A DNA stretch of 64,000 nt from Oceanomicrobium pacificus. GTDB taxonomy: Bacteria > Pseudomonadota > Alphaproteobacteria > Rhodobacterales > Rhodobacteraceae. The stretch covers positions 1,116,001 through 1,180,000 of the forward strand of contig NZ_WUWG01000001.1 of the NCBI RefSeq assembly GCF_009833495.1, in the 5' to 3' direction. The notes beneath the pieces are model-generated. The model saw only the letters and a program-made list of their open reading frames with translations, had not been told where the DNA came from and did no database searches. A program made the position numbers and the translations under genes. How positions within the stretch are numbered: position 1 is the first letter of the stretch; every line of letters starts with the position of its first letter. Below, piece by piece: positions 43,536 through 53,405 of the stretch.

Positions 43536-45366
43536 GCGGTTCGAAAATCTGGTCGATCCTTTTGCGCCGGTGGCCGAAACCACACCGCCCGCGCAGCTCT
43601 GGCCCTATATCCGCACGCAGTTGGCGCCGTTCCGGCGCTGGCTGCCGTGGATGGCGGTGCTCGGCGTGCTGGTCGCGGTGATGGAATCGGGGCTCATCTT
43701 CTATTCGGGCCGCGTCGTCGACCTGATGACGCAGAGCGGCGTCGGCAGTTTCTGGACCGATCACGGTCTGGAAATGCTGCTGGCGGCGGGGTTCATCCTG
43801 TTCGCACGGCCCGCGATCATCACGCTCAACCATTTGTTTCTGGAGCAGACGCTGGCATCCAACATGCAGGAACAGGCGCGCTGGCGGGCGCACAAGCATT
43901 TGCTGGGCCAGTCGTCGAGCTTCTTCCAGAACGATTTCGCCGGACGGCTTGCCAACCGGGTGATGCAGATGGGGCCGGCGGTGGAGGACAGCACCTACAT
44001 GGCGTTCGAGGGCATCTGGTATGCCTCGGCCTATGTGCTGGGCGCGCTTCTGGTCCTGAACCAGATCGACTGGCGGCTGGCGCTGCCGCTCGCACTCTGG
44101 CTGGTGGCCTATATCCTCTATACGCGGCACATCGCGCGGAAAGTGTCGCACGCGTCGGAGAAACTGTCCGAGACGCGGTCGATGGTGACCGGGCGGATCG
44201 TCGATGCCTATGCCAATATCGAGAGCGTGAAGCTCTTTGCCCATGGCCGGCGTGAGGAAGACTATGCCCAGTCCGCGATGCGGCGGCAGCGGCTGCGGTT
44301 CCAGCGGTTCCTGCGGCTGATGACCTCGCTGACCCTTGGGCTGAACGCGATCAACGGCATGCTGATCGTGGGCGTGGTCGGTCCGGCCATCTGGCTCTGG
44401 ACGCAGGGGCTAGTCACCGTGGGCGAAACTGCGGCGGCGGCGGCCCTGACCATCCGGCTGAACGGGATGACCGGCTGGATCATGTGGGTGACGATCCGGC
44501 TCTTCGAGCATGCCGGCGTCATGCGCGAGGGGCTGCAATCCATCGCCGTGCCGCATGGTGTGACGGACGAGGCGGATGCGAAACCGCTGGCCGTCACCCA
44601 AGGCGAGATCCGGTTCGAGGATGTGTCGCACCATTATGGCAAGGGCAAGGGCGGGCTCGACCATGTCGACCTGACCATCGCGGCCGGCCAGAAGGTCGGC
44701 CTGATCGGCCGCTCGGGTGCGGGCAAATCGTCTCTCGTGAACCTGCTTCTGCGCTTTCAGGACGCCGAACAGGGCCGTGTGCTGATCGACGGTCAGGACG
44801 TGTCCCATGTGACGCAGGACAGTCTGCGGGCGCAGATCGGCATGGTCACGCAGGACAATTCGCTGCTGCACCGGTCGGTGCGGGCGAACATCCTCTATGG
44901 CCGGCCGCAGGCGAGCGAGGCGGAGATGGTCCGCGCGGCCGAGCGGGCGGAGGCGGATGCGTTCATCGCATCGCTCGAAGATCCGCAGGGGCGCACCGGC
45001 TATGATGCGTTCGTGGGCGAGCGGGGCGTGAAACTGTCCGGCGGGCAGCGCCAGCGGATCGCAATTGCGCGTGTCATCCTGAAGGATGCGCCGGTGCTGA
45101 TCCTCGACGAAGCCACCTCGGCGCTCGATTCGGAGGTTGAAGCCGCGATCCAGGAGACCTTGTATGGGGTCATGGAAGGCAAGACCGTCATCGCGATCGC
45201 GCACCGGCTGTCCACCATCGCGCAGATGGACCGGATCATCGTGCTCGATCAGGGCCGCGTGGTGGAGGATGGCAGCCACGAGGCGCTGCTGGCCGAGGGC
45301 GGCGTCTATGCCGGGCTCTGGGCTCGGCAATCGGGCGGCTTCATCGGTCTGGACGCGGCCGAATGA
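43528..45366 (+). CDS. ABC exporter half-transporter A (membrane + ATPase)
   Basis: A 612-aa type IV (ABCB-like) exporter half. Six helices in residues 35-320, then an ATPase with Walker A GRSGAGKSS, signature KLSGGQRQRIAIARV, Walker B VLILDEATSALDSE and H-loop AIAHRLS. It is followed by a homologous partner with ATGA overlap, suggesting a heterodimer. Exported substrate (lipid, drug, peptide or cofactor) is not deducible. Expression probably depends on the leader at 43147. Confidence 0.92.
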   Translation: MYKRFENLVDPFAPVAETTPPAQLWPYIRTQLAPFRRWLPWMAVLGVLVAVMESGLIFYSGRVVDLMTQSGVGSFWTDHGLEMLLAAGFILFARPAIITLNHLFLEQTLASNMQEQARWRAHKHLLGQSSSFFQNDFAGRLANRVMQMGPAVEDSTYMAFEGIWYASAYVLGALLVLNQIDWRLALPLALWLVAYILYTRHIARKVSHASEKLSETRSMVTGRIVDAYANIESVKLFAHGRREEDYAQSAMRRQRLRFQRFLRLMTSLTLGLNAINGMLIVGVVGPAIWLWTQGLVTVGETAAAAALTIRLNGMTGWIMWVTIRLFEHAGVMREGLQSIAVPHGVTDEADAKPLAVTQGEIRFEDVSHHYGKGKGGLDHVDLTIAAGQKVGLIGRSGAGKSSLVNLLLRFQDAEQGRVLIDGQDVSHVTQDSLRAQIGMVTQDNSLLHRSVRANILYGRPQASEAEMVRAAERAEADAFIASLEDPQGRTGYDAFVGERGVKLSGGQRQRIAIARVILKDAPVLILDEATSALDSEVEAAIQETLYGVMEGKTVIAIAHRLSTIAQMDRIIVLDQGRVVEDGSHEALLAEGGVYAGLWARQSGGFIGLDAAE

Positions 45367-47195
45367 GGGGTGGCCGGCCACTGATCGATCCGTTCGCGCC
45401 CGGTGACGGGCCGCCGCCTCGCCGGCTTGGCGCCTTCCTGCGCTGGGCCGTCAGCGGCGGATGGCCGGTCGTCGGCCTGTCGCTTGTCACCGGGGCGCTG
45501 AACGGCCTGTCGGAAGTGGTCGGCGCCTTTCTGGTCGGCTGGGTGATCGATGATGCGCTCGGCCATGGCGGCAGCAGCTACTTGATCGACCGCTGGCCGG
45601 TCCTGCTCGCGATTGCCGGTTTCTTCCTGATCCTCCGGCCCGCGACGCAGGGGCTGAACGGGGCGATGACTTCGCTGGTGCTCGGCCCGAACCTGACGCC
45701 GCTTGTCCTGTCACGCCTGCACCGGCACACGCTGGGGCAGGCGATGGCCTTCTTCGATGATGATTTCGCCGGCCGGCTGAGCCAGAAGCAGATGCAGACC
45801 GCCCGCGCGGTGACCGACGTGGCGCTGGAATTTGCCAATGTGATGAGCTTCGCGCTCGCGCTCCTGATCGGGGCGATCGCGCTGGTGGGCAATGTGAACT
45901 GGCGTCTGGGGCTGGCGATGACCCTCTGGATGGTCGCCTATTTCTTCATCGTCCGCTGGTTCCTGCCGCGCATCCGTGCCCGCGCGAAGGCGCGCGCCGG
46001 CACCCGCGCGGCGGTGAGCGGCCAGCTTGTCGACACGATCTCCAATATCGCGACGGTCAAGCTCTTCGCCCGCTCGGCCGAGGAAGACGGCGCGGCCATC
46101 GACGCGATGGAGCGGTTCCGTGGCGCGGCCCTGTCCTTCGGGCGGATGGCAACGGCGTTCCGGGTTGCGATGACGGCCTTTGCCGGCACCCTGCCCGTGG
46201 TGATGATCGGCGGCGTGCTCTGGCTCTGGGGGCAGGGGCTGGCGAGCACCGGCGACATTGCCATGGCCGGCCTGATCGCCACCCGGCTCGCACAGATGAC
46301 CGGCTGGGTCTCCTTCACCGCGATGGGCGTCTTCTCCAATATCGGAGAGATCGAGGATGGCGTCCGCACGCTTGCACCTCCCCATGACATAACCGACGCG
46401 GACGGCGCGATGATGCCCCGGCCGGTCTCCGGCGACATTAGGTTCGAGGAGGTCACCTTCACCTATGACCGCGAAGGCGGGGCCGGGCTCGACCGGTTCT
46501 CGCTCCATGTCGCGCCGGGCGAGAAACTGGCGCTGGTCGGCCCGTCCGGCGCGGGCAAGACCACGGCCGTGTCGCTGATGCTGCGGCTCTACGAGCTTGG
46601 CGAGGGACGGATCCGGCTCGACGGCCATGATATTCGTGACCTGCCGCAGGACGGGCTGCGCGCAGCCGTGTCCATGGTCCGGCAGGACACGGCCATGTTC
46701 AACCGCTCGGCGCGGGACAATATCCTTTACGGGCGGCCCGATGCGAGCGAGGCCGATCTCATAGAGGCCAGCCGCCGAGCGCATGCGCATGAGTTCATCA
46801 CCCAACTGGAGGATGGGCAGGGCCGCACCGGCTATGACGCGCATCTGGGCGAGCGTGGGGTGAAGCTCTCGGGCGGGCAACGGCAACGGATCGCATTGGC
46901 GCGCGCCATCCTGAAGGATGCGCCGGTTCTGGTGCTCGACGAAGCGACATCGGCGCTCGACAGCGAGGTCGAGGCGCTCATCCAGGACGCTCTGGTGGAG
47001 GTCATGGCCGGCCGCACGGTGATCGCGATCGCGCACCGGCTGTCCACCATCGCGCAGATGGACCGGATCGCGGTGATGGATGCGGGCCGGATTGTCGAAC
47101 TTGGCACGCATGAGGAACTGCTCGCGTCAGGCGGGCTCTATGCCGATCTCTGGTCGCGCCAGTCGGGCGGTTTCCTGCCGGCAGCTGCCGAATAG
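45363..47195 (+). CDS. ABC exporter half-transporter B (membrane + ATPase)
   Basis: A 610-aa homologue of the preceding half-transporter. Six helices, Walker A GPSGAGKTT, signature KLSGGQRQRIALARA, Walker B VLVLDEATSALDSE and an identical H-loop region. Both halves keep the catalytic Glu after Walker B, so both sites may be active, unlike many asymmetric heterodimers. The two ATPase halves are very similar, consistent with an old tandem duplication. Confidence 0.92.
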   Translation: MRGGRPLIDPFAPGDGPPPRRLGAFLRWAVSGGWPVVGLSLVTGALNGLSEVVGAFLVGWVIDDALGHGGSSYLIDRWPVLLAIAGFFLILRPATQGLNGAMTSLVLGPNLTPLVLSRLHRHTLGQAMAFFDDDFAGRLSQKQMQTARAVTDVALEFANVMSFALALLIGAIALVGNVNWRLGLAMTLWMVAYFFIVRWFLPRIRARAKARAGTRAAVSGQLVDTISNIATVKLFARSAEEDGAAIDAMERFRGAALSFGRMATAFRVAMTAFAGTLPVVMIGGVLWLWGQGLASTGDIAMAGLIATRLAQMTGWVSFTAMGVFSNIGEIEDGVRTLAPPHDITDADGAMMPRPVSGDIRFEEVTFTYDREGGAGLDRFSLHVAPGEKLALVGPSGAGKTTAVSLMLRLYELGEGRIRLDGHDIRDLPQDGLRAAVSMVRQDTAMFNRSARDNILYGRPDASEADLIEASRRAHAHEFITQLEDGQGRTGYDAHLGERGVKLSGGQRQRIALARAILKDAPVLVLDEATSALDSEVEALIQDALVEVMAGRTVIAIAHRLSTIAQMDRIAVMDAGRIVELGTHEELLASGGLYADLWSRQSGGFLPAAAE

Positions 47196-47271
47196 TTCCC
47201 CTTACGTCACCCGATGCCGGGTCTTGATCCCCGCCCTGTCGCGGCATCAAGATCGCGGCCGAGGATTGCCC

Positions 47272-47697
47272 ATGTCACTGACCCTGCTTCTGCCGCTCGT
47301 CATCTTCGGGATCACGCTCATTGTCGTGATCGTCCACGCGCTGGGCTGGTCGTCCCCGCGTGCATTTGCCGACGAAAAGGATGCCGCGCGGGCGTGGCTG
47401 CGCGAGTTTCCCGACGATCCGCCGCAAGCTGTGGACCTCTCCACCGACCGCCGCCACGCGCTCTTGCGCCTGCCCGGCGGCGGCGCGGGCATCGTCTGGT
47501 CCTTCGGGCAGGACAGCGTGGCGCGGCGGCTGGGACCGGGCCTGAAGCTGAGCGAAACGGAGACGGGGATCGACATCCGCCCCGCCGATTTCACCGCACC
47601 GCGGATGTCCGTCGCGCTGGATGCGGCGGGCGCGACGCGCTGGCAGGCGCAGCTTGCGCCGCTCACGACGCCACAGACGGAGGACCGCCATGCCTGA
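47272..47697 (+). CDS. Membrane-anchored protein of unknown function
   Basis: A 141-aa protein with one N-terminal helix (SLTLLLPLVIFGITLIVVIV) and a soluble domain containing RHALLRLPGGGAGIVWSFGQ, probably a small beta-rich fold. GAGGA precedes the ATG. Its last 8 bases overlap the sterol-desaturase-family gene, so it may partner that enzyme. Family not recognised. Confidence 0.6.
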   Translation: MSLTLLLPLVIFGITLIVVIVHALGWSSPRAFADEKDAARAWLREFPDDPPQAVDLSTDRRHALLRLPGGGAGIVWSFGQDSVARRLGPGLKLSETETGIDIRPADFTAPRMSVALDAAGATRWQAQLAPLTTPQTEDRHA

Positions 47698-48616
47698 CAC
47701 GATCGTTTTCCCCGATGTGGTGAAACTGGCCGTGCCGCTCTTCATCATCGCCATGCTGGGCGAGATCGGCTGGATCCGCCTGTCGGGCCGCGGCGGACGA
47801 TACGAGACGCGCGACACGCTGACCTCGCTCCTGATGGGGGCGGGCAATGTGGCGACCGGGCTGGTGCTCGGCTTCGTGGCCTACGGCTATTACACTTTCC
47901 TCTGGCAGTTCGCCTTTTTCGACCTCGGTGTTTCGGTGCTGGTGATCGTCGCGGCCTTCCTGCTCGATGATCTGACCTATTACTGGCAGCACCGGTTGGG
48001 GCATGAGGTGCGCTGGGTCTGGGCGAGCCACGTGAACCACCATTCGAGCCAGCATTTCAACCTGTCGACGGCGCTCCGCCAGACATGGACCGGCACGTTC
48101 ACCGGCATGATGCTCCTGTCCACGCCGATGATCCTTCTGGGCTTCCACCCGAAGGTCATCCTCTTCTGCAACGGGATCAACCTCGTCTACCAGTTCTGGA
48201 TCCATACCGAGGCGATCGGGAAGCTGCCGCGCTGGTTCGAGTTCATCTTCAACACGCCGAGCCATCACCGGGTCCATCACGGGCGCAACGCGCGCTATCT
48301 GGATGCGAACTATGCCGGGACGCTGATCATCTGGGACCGGATGTTCGGCACCTTCGTGCCCGAGCAGGAGGATGAGCCGGTGGATTACGGGCTTGTGCAC
48401 AATCTGGGCACGTTCAACCCGTTGCGCGTGGCCTTCCATGAATGGCTCGGGATCTTCCGGGACATCGCGCAGCCCGGCCTGACGCTGCGCCAGCGGCTCG
48501 CCTACATGTTTGCCGCACCGGGCTGGAGCCATGATGGCAGCCGCGACACGTCCACCCAGATCAAGCGGAAATATGTCGCCGCCAATCCGGACGCGGCGGG
48601 CAAACCCGGACTTTGA
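47690..48616 (+). CDS. Sterol desaturase / fatty acid hydroxylase family membrane enzyme
   Basis: A 308-aa integral membrane di-iron oxygenase. The eight-histidine signature is present: HRLGH (about 106), HHSSQHFN (about 120) and HHRVHHG (about 195), between four or so helices. Family members hydroxylate or desaturate sterols, carotenoids or lipids; substrate unknown. Confidence 0.9.
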   Translation: MPDTIVFPDVVKLAVPLFIIAMLGEIGWIRLSGRGGRYETRDTLTSLLMGAGNVATGLVLGFVAYGYYTFLWQFAFFDLGVSVLVIVAAFLLDDLTYYWQHRLGHEVRWVWASHVNHHSSQHFNLSTALRQTWTGTFTGMMLLSTPMILLGFHPKVILFCNGINLVYQFWIHTEAIGKLPRWFEFIFNTPSHHRVHHGRNARYLDANYAGTLIIWDRMFGTFVPEQEDEPVDYGLVHNLGTFNPLRVAFHEWLGIFRDIAQPGLTLRQRLAYMFAAPGWSHDGSRDTSTQIKRKYVAANPDAAGKPGL

Positions 48617-48619
48617 CGT

Positions 48620-49123
48620 TCAGCCCGGGTTTCGTGCAGCCAACAGGTCGGCCAGATCGAGCCGCGTATTGACCATGGCCAGTTGCCCGTCCGCGTCGCG
48701 CGGCCAGTCGACCTCGGGCCGGTCGCGGTAAAGCTCCACCCCGTTGCCGTCCGGATCGTCCAGATAGAGCGCCTCGCTCACCCCGTGGTCGGCAGCGCCG
48801 GTGAGCGCGATACCGGCGGTGCGCAGGCGGTGCAGCGCATCGGCAAGTGCCGCGCGGTCGGGATAGAGGATCGCCACATGGTAGAGGCCGGTATGGCCCG
48901 GCGGCGGCGGGGTGCCGCCCGCGCTTTCCCATGTATTGAGCCCGATATGGTGGTGATATCCGCCCGCGCCGAGGAAGGCGGCCTGCGTGCCGTAGCGCTG
49001 CGTGACCTCGAACCCGAGCACGCCGGAATAGAAGGCGATGGCGCGGTCCAGGTCCGCCACCCGCAGATGGACATGGCCGATCCGTGTGGCCGGCGCGACA
49101 GGTCGTGACTGATCTGAACCCAT
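48620..49123 (-). CDS. VOC-family (glyoxalase/extradiol dioxygenase-like) metalloprotein
   Basis: A 167-aa protein. VOC metal ligands are visible in GHVHLRVADLDRAIAFY (His), YHHHIGLN (His) and GNGVELYRD (Glu), and the paired beta-alpha-beta-beta-beta repeats are complete. It resembles single-chain catechol 2,3-dioxygenase N-terminal domains more than GloA. It diverges from the methyltransferase gene across a dyad-containing promoter region. Confidence 0.85.
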   Translation of the reverse strand: MGSDQSRPVAPATRIGHVHLRVADLDRAIAFYSGVLGFEVTQRYGTQAAFLGAGGYHHHIGLNTWESAGGTPPPPGHTGLYHVAILYPDRAALADALHRLRTAGIALTGAADHGVSEALYLDDPDGNGVELYRDRPEVDWPRDADGQLAMVNTRLDLADLLAARNPG

Positions 49124-49137
49124 TGGATCATCCTTTC

Positions 49138-49195
49138 GTTTCCGAAATGAACATAACGCAGATCAATGCGCGGGATAATCAGCCAATTCGGAAAC
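49138..49195. promoter_or_regulatory. Inverted repeat in a divergent promoter
   Basis: GTTTCCGAA (49138-49146) and TTCGGAAAC (49187-49195) form a perfect 9-bp inverted repeat, offset 49 bp, in the 126-bp gap between the divergent VOC and methyltransferase genes. A DNA-binding protein bridging two half-sites or an RNA hairpin are both possible. Confidence 0.4.
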
Positions 49196-49249
49196 AGTAT
49201 TGTGCGCTTTACACTGGCTTGCGCGGCCGGGCGCGGCTAAAGGGCAGGG

Positions 49250-50476
49250 ATGGAACAGTTGGATATCGACCGGCTCGGCGCGCAGGGCGACGGCATTGCA
49301 CAATCGGACGCGGGCGACATTTTCGTGCCCTTCAGCCTGCCCGGCGAGCGGGTCGAAGGCGTCGTGACCGACGGACGCATGGCCGACCCGAAGGTCATCT
49401 CGGCCAGCCCCGACCGCGTCGCCCCGCCCTGTCCGCATTTCGGGCGGTGCGGGGGCTGCGCGCTGCAACATGCGTCCGACGGTTTCCTCGGCGCCTACAA
49501 ATGCGCGCAGGTCGAGCGGGCGCTGGCCGCGCGCGGGATCGATACGCCGGTGCGGCTCATTGCAACATCGGCACCGGGGTCGCGCCGCCGGGCGACTTTC
49601 TCCGGCCGCCGGACCCGCAAGACGGTGCAGGTCGGTTTCCACGAACGCGGAACCGACACTCTTCTCGAAATTGCGGACTGCCTGCTTGTGACACCGGCGA
49701 TCCTTGCTGCGCGCCCTGCGCTGGAGGATCTGACGCGGCGCGGGGCATCCCGCAAGGGGCAGGTGCGCCTGTCGGTCACCGACAGCCGCGCAGGGCTCGA
49801 CATCGCGGTGGAGGAGGCGACCGCGCTTGATCGCGGGCTGGAGCGTGATCTGGCCGATTTGGCCGCGACCCACGATCTGGCGCGGCTCACATGGAACGGG
49901 GAGGGGATCGCCACCCGGCGCCCGCCGGTGCATGTCTTCGGCCGCGCGCAGGTCGTGCCGCCGCCCGGCGCCTTCCTGCAGGCAACGGCGGATGGCGAAG
50001 CCGCGCTGGTTGCCGCGGTTCGCGCAGGGCTGAAGGGCGCGAAGCGCGTGGCGGACCTGTTCTGTGGCGCCGGCACGTTCACCTTCCCGCTGGCCGAGAC
50101 GGCGCAGGTTCTGGCGCTCGAAGGCGACGCGGCGATGGTGGCCGCGCTCGACCGCGCCTGGCGTGAATCCTCCGGTCTGAAGCCCGTCGTGGCGCGGCGG
50201 CGCGACCTCTTCCGGCGGCCGCTTCTGGGCGCGGAGATGAAGGGGTTGGATGCGATCCTGCTTGACCCGCCGCGCGCCGGGGCTGCGGCGCAGGTGGCCG
50301 AGATCGCGACCGGACCGGTGGACCGGGTGGTCTATGTCTCCTGCAATCCCATCACTTTCGCGCGGGATGCGCAGGTTCTGGCGGGGGCGGGATTCCGGAT
50401 CGGTGCGGTCGGGGTGGTGGACCAGTTCCGCTGGTCGGGCCATGTGGAACTGGTCGCCGGGTTCACGCGCGGCTGA
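49250..50476 (+). CDS. Class I RNA m5U methyltransferase (TrmA/RlmD family)
   Basis: A 408-aa SAM-dependent RNA (uracil-5-)methyltransferase. N-terminal [4Fe-4S] cysteines CPHFGRCGGCALQH plus a further Cys (YKCAQV) as in RlmD/RumA. SAM motif DLFCGAGTFTFPLA, and DPPRAG then catalytic VSCNP. TRAM domain is short. Which uridine (23S rRNA or tRNA) is modified cannot be told. Confidence 0.9.
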   Translation: MEQLDIDRLGAQGDGIAQSDAGDIFVPFSLPGERVEGVVTDGRMADPKVISASPDRVAPPCPHFGRCGGCALQHASDGFLGAYKCAQVERALAARGIDTPVRLIATSAPGSRRRATFSGRRTRKTVQVGFHERGTDTLLEIADCLLVTPAILAARPALEDLTRRGASRKGQVRLSVTDSRAGLDIAVEEATALDRGLERDLADLAATHDLARLTWNGEGIATRRPPVHVFGRAQVVPPPGAFLQATADGEAALVAAVRAGLKGAKRVADLFCGAGTFTFPLAETAQVLALEGDAAMVAALDRAWRESSGLKPVVARRRDLFRRPLLGAEMKGLDAILLDPPRAGAAAQVAEIATGPVDRVVYVSCNPITFARDAQVLAGAGFRIGAVGVVDQFRWSGHVELVAGFTRG

Positions 50477-50480
50477 CGCA

Positions 50481-51296
50481 TCAGTCGATCTTGCGTTCCA
50501 GTTGCAGCTGGGTCGGGAAGGGAATGTCGATGCCCTTCGCGTCGAACGCTTCCTTGACCTTGCGGGTCATGTCGAATTTCACGTCCCAGTAATCGGCGGC
50601 CGCGACCCAGAGCCGGACGGTGAAATCGACCGAACTGTCGCCCAGATTGCCGACCTTGATGAACGGCTCGGGATCGTCATGCACCCGGTCGTCCGCGGCC
50701 ACCTGCTCGCGGATCGCGGCTTCGGCCGCTTTCAGGTCGGTGTCATAGCTGACGCCGAAGGTGAAATCCGCCCGCCGCCGGTCATGGGCGGAGAAATTCA
50801 CGATCGAGGAGGACCAGATATCATTGTTGGGAATGATGATCTGGACATTGTCGGGCGTGGTCAGTTCGGTGGTGAAGAGGCTGATCTCCTCTACCGTGCC
50901 GGAATGGCCCGCAGCCTCGATGAAATGGCCAGTCTTGAACGGCCGGAACAGGAGCAGCATCACACCCGCGGCCAGGTTCGACAGCGTGCCCTGAAGCGCC
51001 AGACCGACGGCCAGACCGGCGGCACCGAGCAGGGCGACGAGTGAGGTCGTCTGCACGCCAAACCGGTTCAGAACCGCGATCACGGCAATGGCGAGAATCG
51101 CCCAGCGCGCCAGCGAGGCGAGGAACTTGAACAGCATGTCGTCCAGTTCCGGGCGCTTGCTGGACAGGTTCCGGATACGACCGGCAACGAAGCCGGACAG
51201 CCACAGGGCAGCAATCAGGATTGCGGCGGCGGCCGCGATGTTCAAGGCGATTTCGGTGAAATTCTCCAAAGGTCCCACTCCCAATCCACGGATCAT
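50481..51296 (-). CDS. Small-conductance mechanosensitive channel (MscS family)
   Basis: A 271-aa channel subunit with three N-terminal helices. The pore-lining TM3 has Gly/Ala packing (LLGAAGLAVGLALQGTLSNL), followed by the MscS beta and C-terminal alpha/beta domain (PNNDIWSSSIVNFSAHDRRR). It protects against hypo-osmotic shock. Length close to E. coli MscS (286). Confidence 0.93.
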   Translation of the reverse strand: MIRGLGVGPLENFTEIALNIAAAAAILIAALWLSGFVAGRIRNLSSKRPELDDMLFKFLASLARWAILAIAVIAVLNRFGVQTTSLVALLGAAGLAVGLALQGTLSNLAAGVMLLLFRPFKTGHFIEAAGHSGTVEEISLFTTELTTPDNVQIIIPNNDIWSSSIVNFSAHDRRRADFTFGVSYDTDLKAAEAAIREQVAADDRVHDDPEPFIKVGNLGDSSVDFTVRLWVAAADYWDVKFDMTRKVKEAFDAKGIDIPFPTQLQLERKID

Positions 51297-51326
51297 CGCG
51301 CCCGGACGGACGCCGCCGCGATCAAA

Positions 51327-52043
51327 TCACAGGGCAGGGCCGTCCAGCAAGTCACAGAGTTGTACGAGATCCTCGGCCACCCATGTCCAGGCACCCTCGG
51401 CCCGCAGGTCGCTGGTCTGGCCGGGTCCGTGCTCGCCCGGGCGCGGCACGAAGGCGGTTTTCAGGCCGCAGGCGGCCGCAGCGGCCAGATCGCCATTGTG
51501 GGACGCGACCATCACGACCTCGCCGGCATCGAGCCGGAGCGCGTTCACCGCAGCACGGTAGACTTCGGGATCGGGTTTGTAGCTGCGCGCGATATCGGCA
51601 CCCAACACACAGTCCCACGGCAGGGCGCCGTGGGTCGCGAGCCGGGCCATCATCGCGATCGACCCGTTGGAGCATGGCGCGATCAGATAGTCGCGCTTCA
51701 GCCGCGTCAGGGCCGGGACCACATCCTCCCACGGGTCGAGCCGTTCCCAGACGCGGTTCATCTCGTCCAGTTCCGCGGTCTCGAACCGGTCGGACAGTCC
51801 GAATTGCAGGAGCGTGTGGCGCAGGTTTTCCAGATGCAGGTCGTCGAGCGGGCGATAGGCTTCCAGCCCTTCGCGGACCGGATCCATCGCCGGATCGTAG
51901 CGCGCGCGCCATGCGTCGGCGAAGGCCGCCGGGTCGGTGCCGATCCCCTTCGCGGTAAAGACAGGCGCAAGCTGGCGGGCGATGCTCCCACGCCAGTCGA
52001 CCAGCGTGCCGAACACGTCGAAGATGAGCGCCTGAACCGCCAT
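51327..52043 (-). CDS. Haloacid dehalogenase type II (HAD superfamily)
   Basis: A 238-aa enzyme resembling L-2-haloacid dehalogenases: nucleophile Asp in IFDVFGTLVDW, motif II CSNGS, Lys in SYKPDPEVY and the SHNGDL segment. Natural substrate may be a 2-haloacid or another carboxylate. It ends 30 bases before the MscS start and starts 15 bases after aroC ends, so all three minus-strand genes may share a transcript. Confidence 0.88.
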   Translation of the reverse strand: MAVQALIFDVFGTLVDWRGSIARQLAPVFTAKGIGTDPAAFADAWRARYDPAMDPVREGLEAYRPLDDLHLENLRHTLLQFGLSDRFETAELDEMNRVWERLDPWEDVVPALTRLKRDYLIAPCSNGSIAMMARLATHGALPWDCVLGADIARSYKPDPEVYRAAVNALRLDAGEVVMVASHNGDLAAAAACGLKTAFVPRPGEHGPGQTSDLRAEGAWTWVAEDLVQLCDLLDGPAL

Positions 52044-52058
52044 GGAAACCCCTTTCGC

Positions 52059-53162
52059 CTAGCCGCCGATGCGGCCCTGATTCTCGCCGATCTGGCCGCG
52101 ATGCAGGAGCAGATGGTCGAGCAGCACGCAGGCCATCATCGCCTCGCCCACCGGCACCGCGCGGATGCCCACACACGGGTCGTGGCGGCCCTTGGTGATG
52201 ATCTCCGTCTCTGCGCCCGACTTGGTGATCGTGCGGCGCGGGGTCAGGATCGAGCTGGTCGGTTTGACGGCAAACCGGCAGGTGACCGGCTGGCCGGTCG
52301 AGATGCCGCCCAGGATCCCGCCCGCATGGTTGGAGGAATAGACCGGCCCGTCGGGGCCCATCGTGATCTCGTCGGCATTTTCCTCGCCCGTCAGCGTTGC
52401 GGCGCCCATGCCGGCACCGATCTCCACGCCCTTGACCGCGTTGATCGACATCATCGCCGCCGCGATATCGGTATCGAGCTTGGCATAGACCGGCGCGCCG
52501 AGGCCCGCGGGCACGCCGGTGGCCGTCACCTCGATCACCGCGCCGACCGACGAGCCCGACTTGCGCAGCCCGTCAAGATAGTCCGCCCAGTCTTCCGCTG
52601 CGACCGGATCCGGGGTCCAGAACGGATTGTTGGCGATCTCGGCCGCGTCGCGGCGCGCCTCGTCGATCCGGTGCGGACCCATCTGGACCATGCAACCGGT
52701 GATCTCGATCTGCGGAGCCAGATGCGCCAGCGCCGCGCGGGCCAGACCGCCCGCAGCGACCCGCGCCGCGGTTTCGCGTGCCGAAGAGCGTCCGCCGCCG
52801 CGATAGTCGCGATTTCCGTATTTCTGGAAATAGGTGATGTCGGCATGGCCGGGGCGGAATTTCTCGGCTATGTCGCCATAGTCTTTCGACCGCTGGTCGG
52901 TGTTGCGGATCATCAGTTGCACCGGCGTGCCCGTGGTCCGGCCCTCGAACGTGCCGGACAGGATTTCCACCGCATCGGGTTCGCGGCGCTGGGTTGTGAA
53001 CTTGTTCTGGCCCGGCTTGCGCTTGTCGAGCCAGTGCTGGAGCATCTCGGCGCTGACCTCCACGCCCGGCGGGCACCCGTCGACCGTCGCACCGAGGGCC
53101 GGCCCGTGGCTTTCGCCCCAGGTGGTGACCCGAAACAGATGGCCGAATGTATTCATGGACAT
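52059..53162 (-). CDS. aroC: Chorismate synthase
   Basis: Last step of the shikimate pathway: EPSP to chorismate, using reduced FMN. The 367-aa protein has the three family signatures [38 protein letters not shown] and [19 protein letters not shown]. Start Met 53162 follows GAGGAG (10 bases); Met 53156 is an alternative that matches many homologues (MNTFGHLF). Confidence 0.96.
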   Translation of the reverse strand: MSMNTFGHLFRVTTWGESHGPALGATVDGCPPGVEVSAEMLQHWLDKRKPGQNKFTTQRREPDAVEILSGTFEGRTTGTPVQLMIRNTDQRSKDYGDIAEKFRPGHADITYFQKYGNRDYRGGGRSSARETAARVAAGGLARAALAHLAPQIEITGCMVQMGPHRIDEARRDAAEIANNPFWTPDPVAAEDWADYLDGLRKSGSSVGAVIEVTATGVPAGLGAPVYAKLDTDIAAAMMSINAVKGVEIGAGMGAATLTGEENADEITMGPDGPVYSSNHAGGILGGISTGQPVTCRFAVKPTSSILTPRRTITKSGAETEIITKGRHDPCVGIRAVPVGEAMMACVLLDHLLLHRGQIGENQGRIGG

Positions 53163-53262
53163 GGGCTGCTCACTCCTCTTTCGACCTGTGCATATCCCAA
53201 AGCGTGGCAGGGGGAAACACGTTTGGACTTGCACATGGGCCGGTGATCGTTAGGGTCTGCGC

Positions 53263-53344
53263 TGCCTCGGGGAGCCTGACAGGGCTGAGATGCATGATGC
53301 GGACCCGTTGAACCTGAACCGGCTGATACCGGCGTAGGGAAGGT
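53263..53344 (+). promoter_or_regulatory. TPP (THI-box) riboswitch upstream of thiBPQ
   Basis: All conserved blocks of the thiamine pyrophosphate riboswitch are present: CGGGGAGCC, then GGCTGAGA, GGACCCGTTGAACCTGA, CGGCTGATACCGGCG and TAGGGAAGG. It sits about 60 bases before the thiB ATG, so high TPP should shut off uptake genes. Confidence 0.96.
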
Positions 53345-53405
53345 GAGAGATGACCCGCTTCTCATGGGCGCTCCCCTGCCTTTCGCCGCAGATAGGAGAC
53401 ATGCC

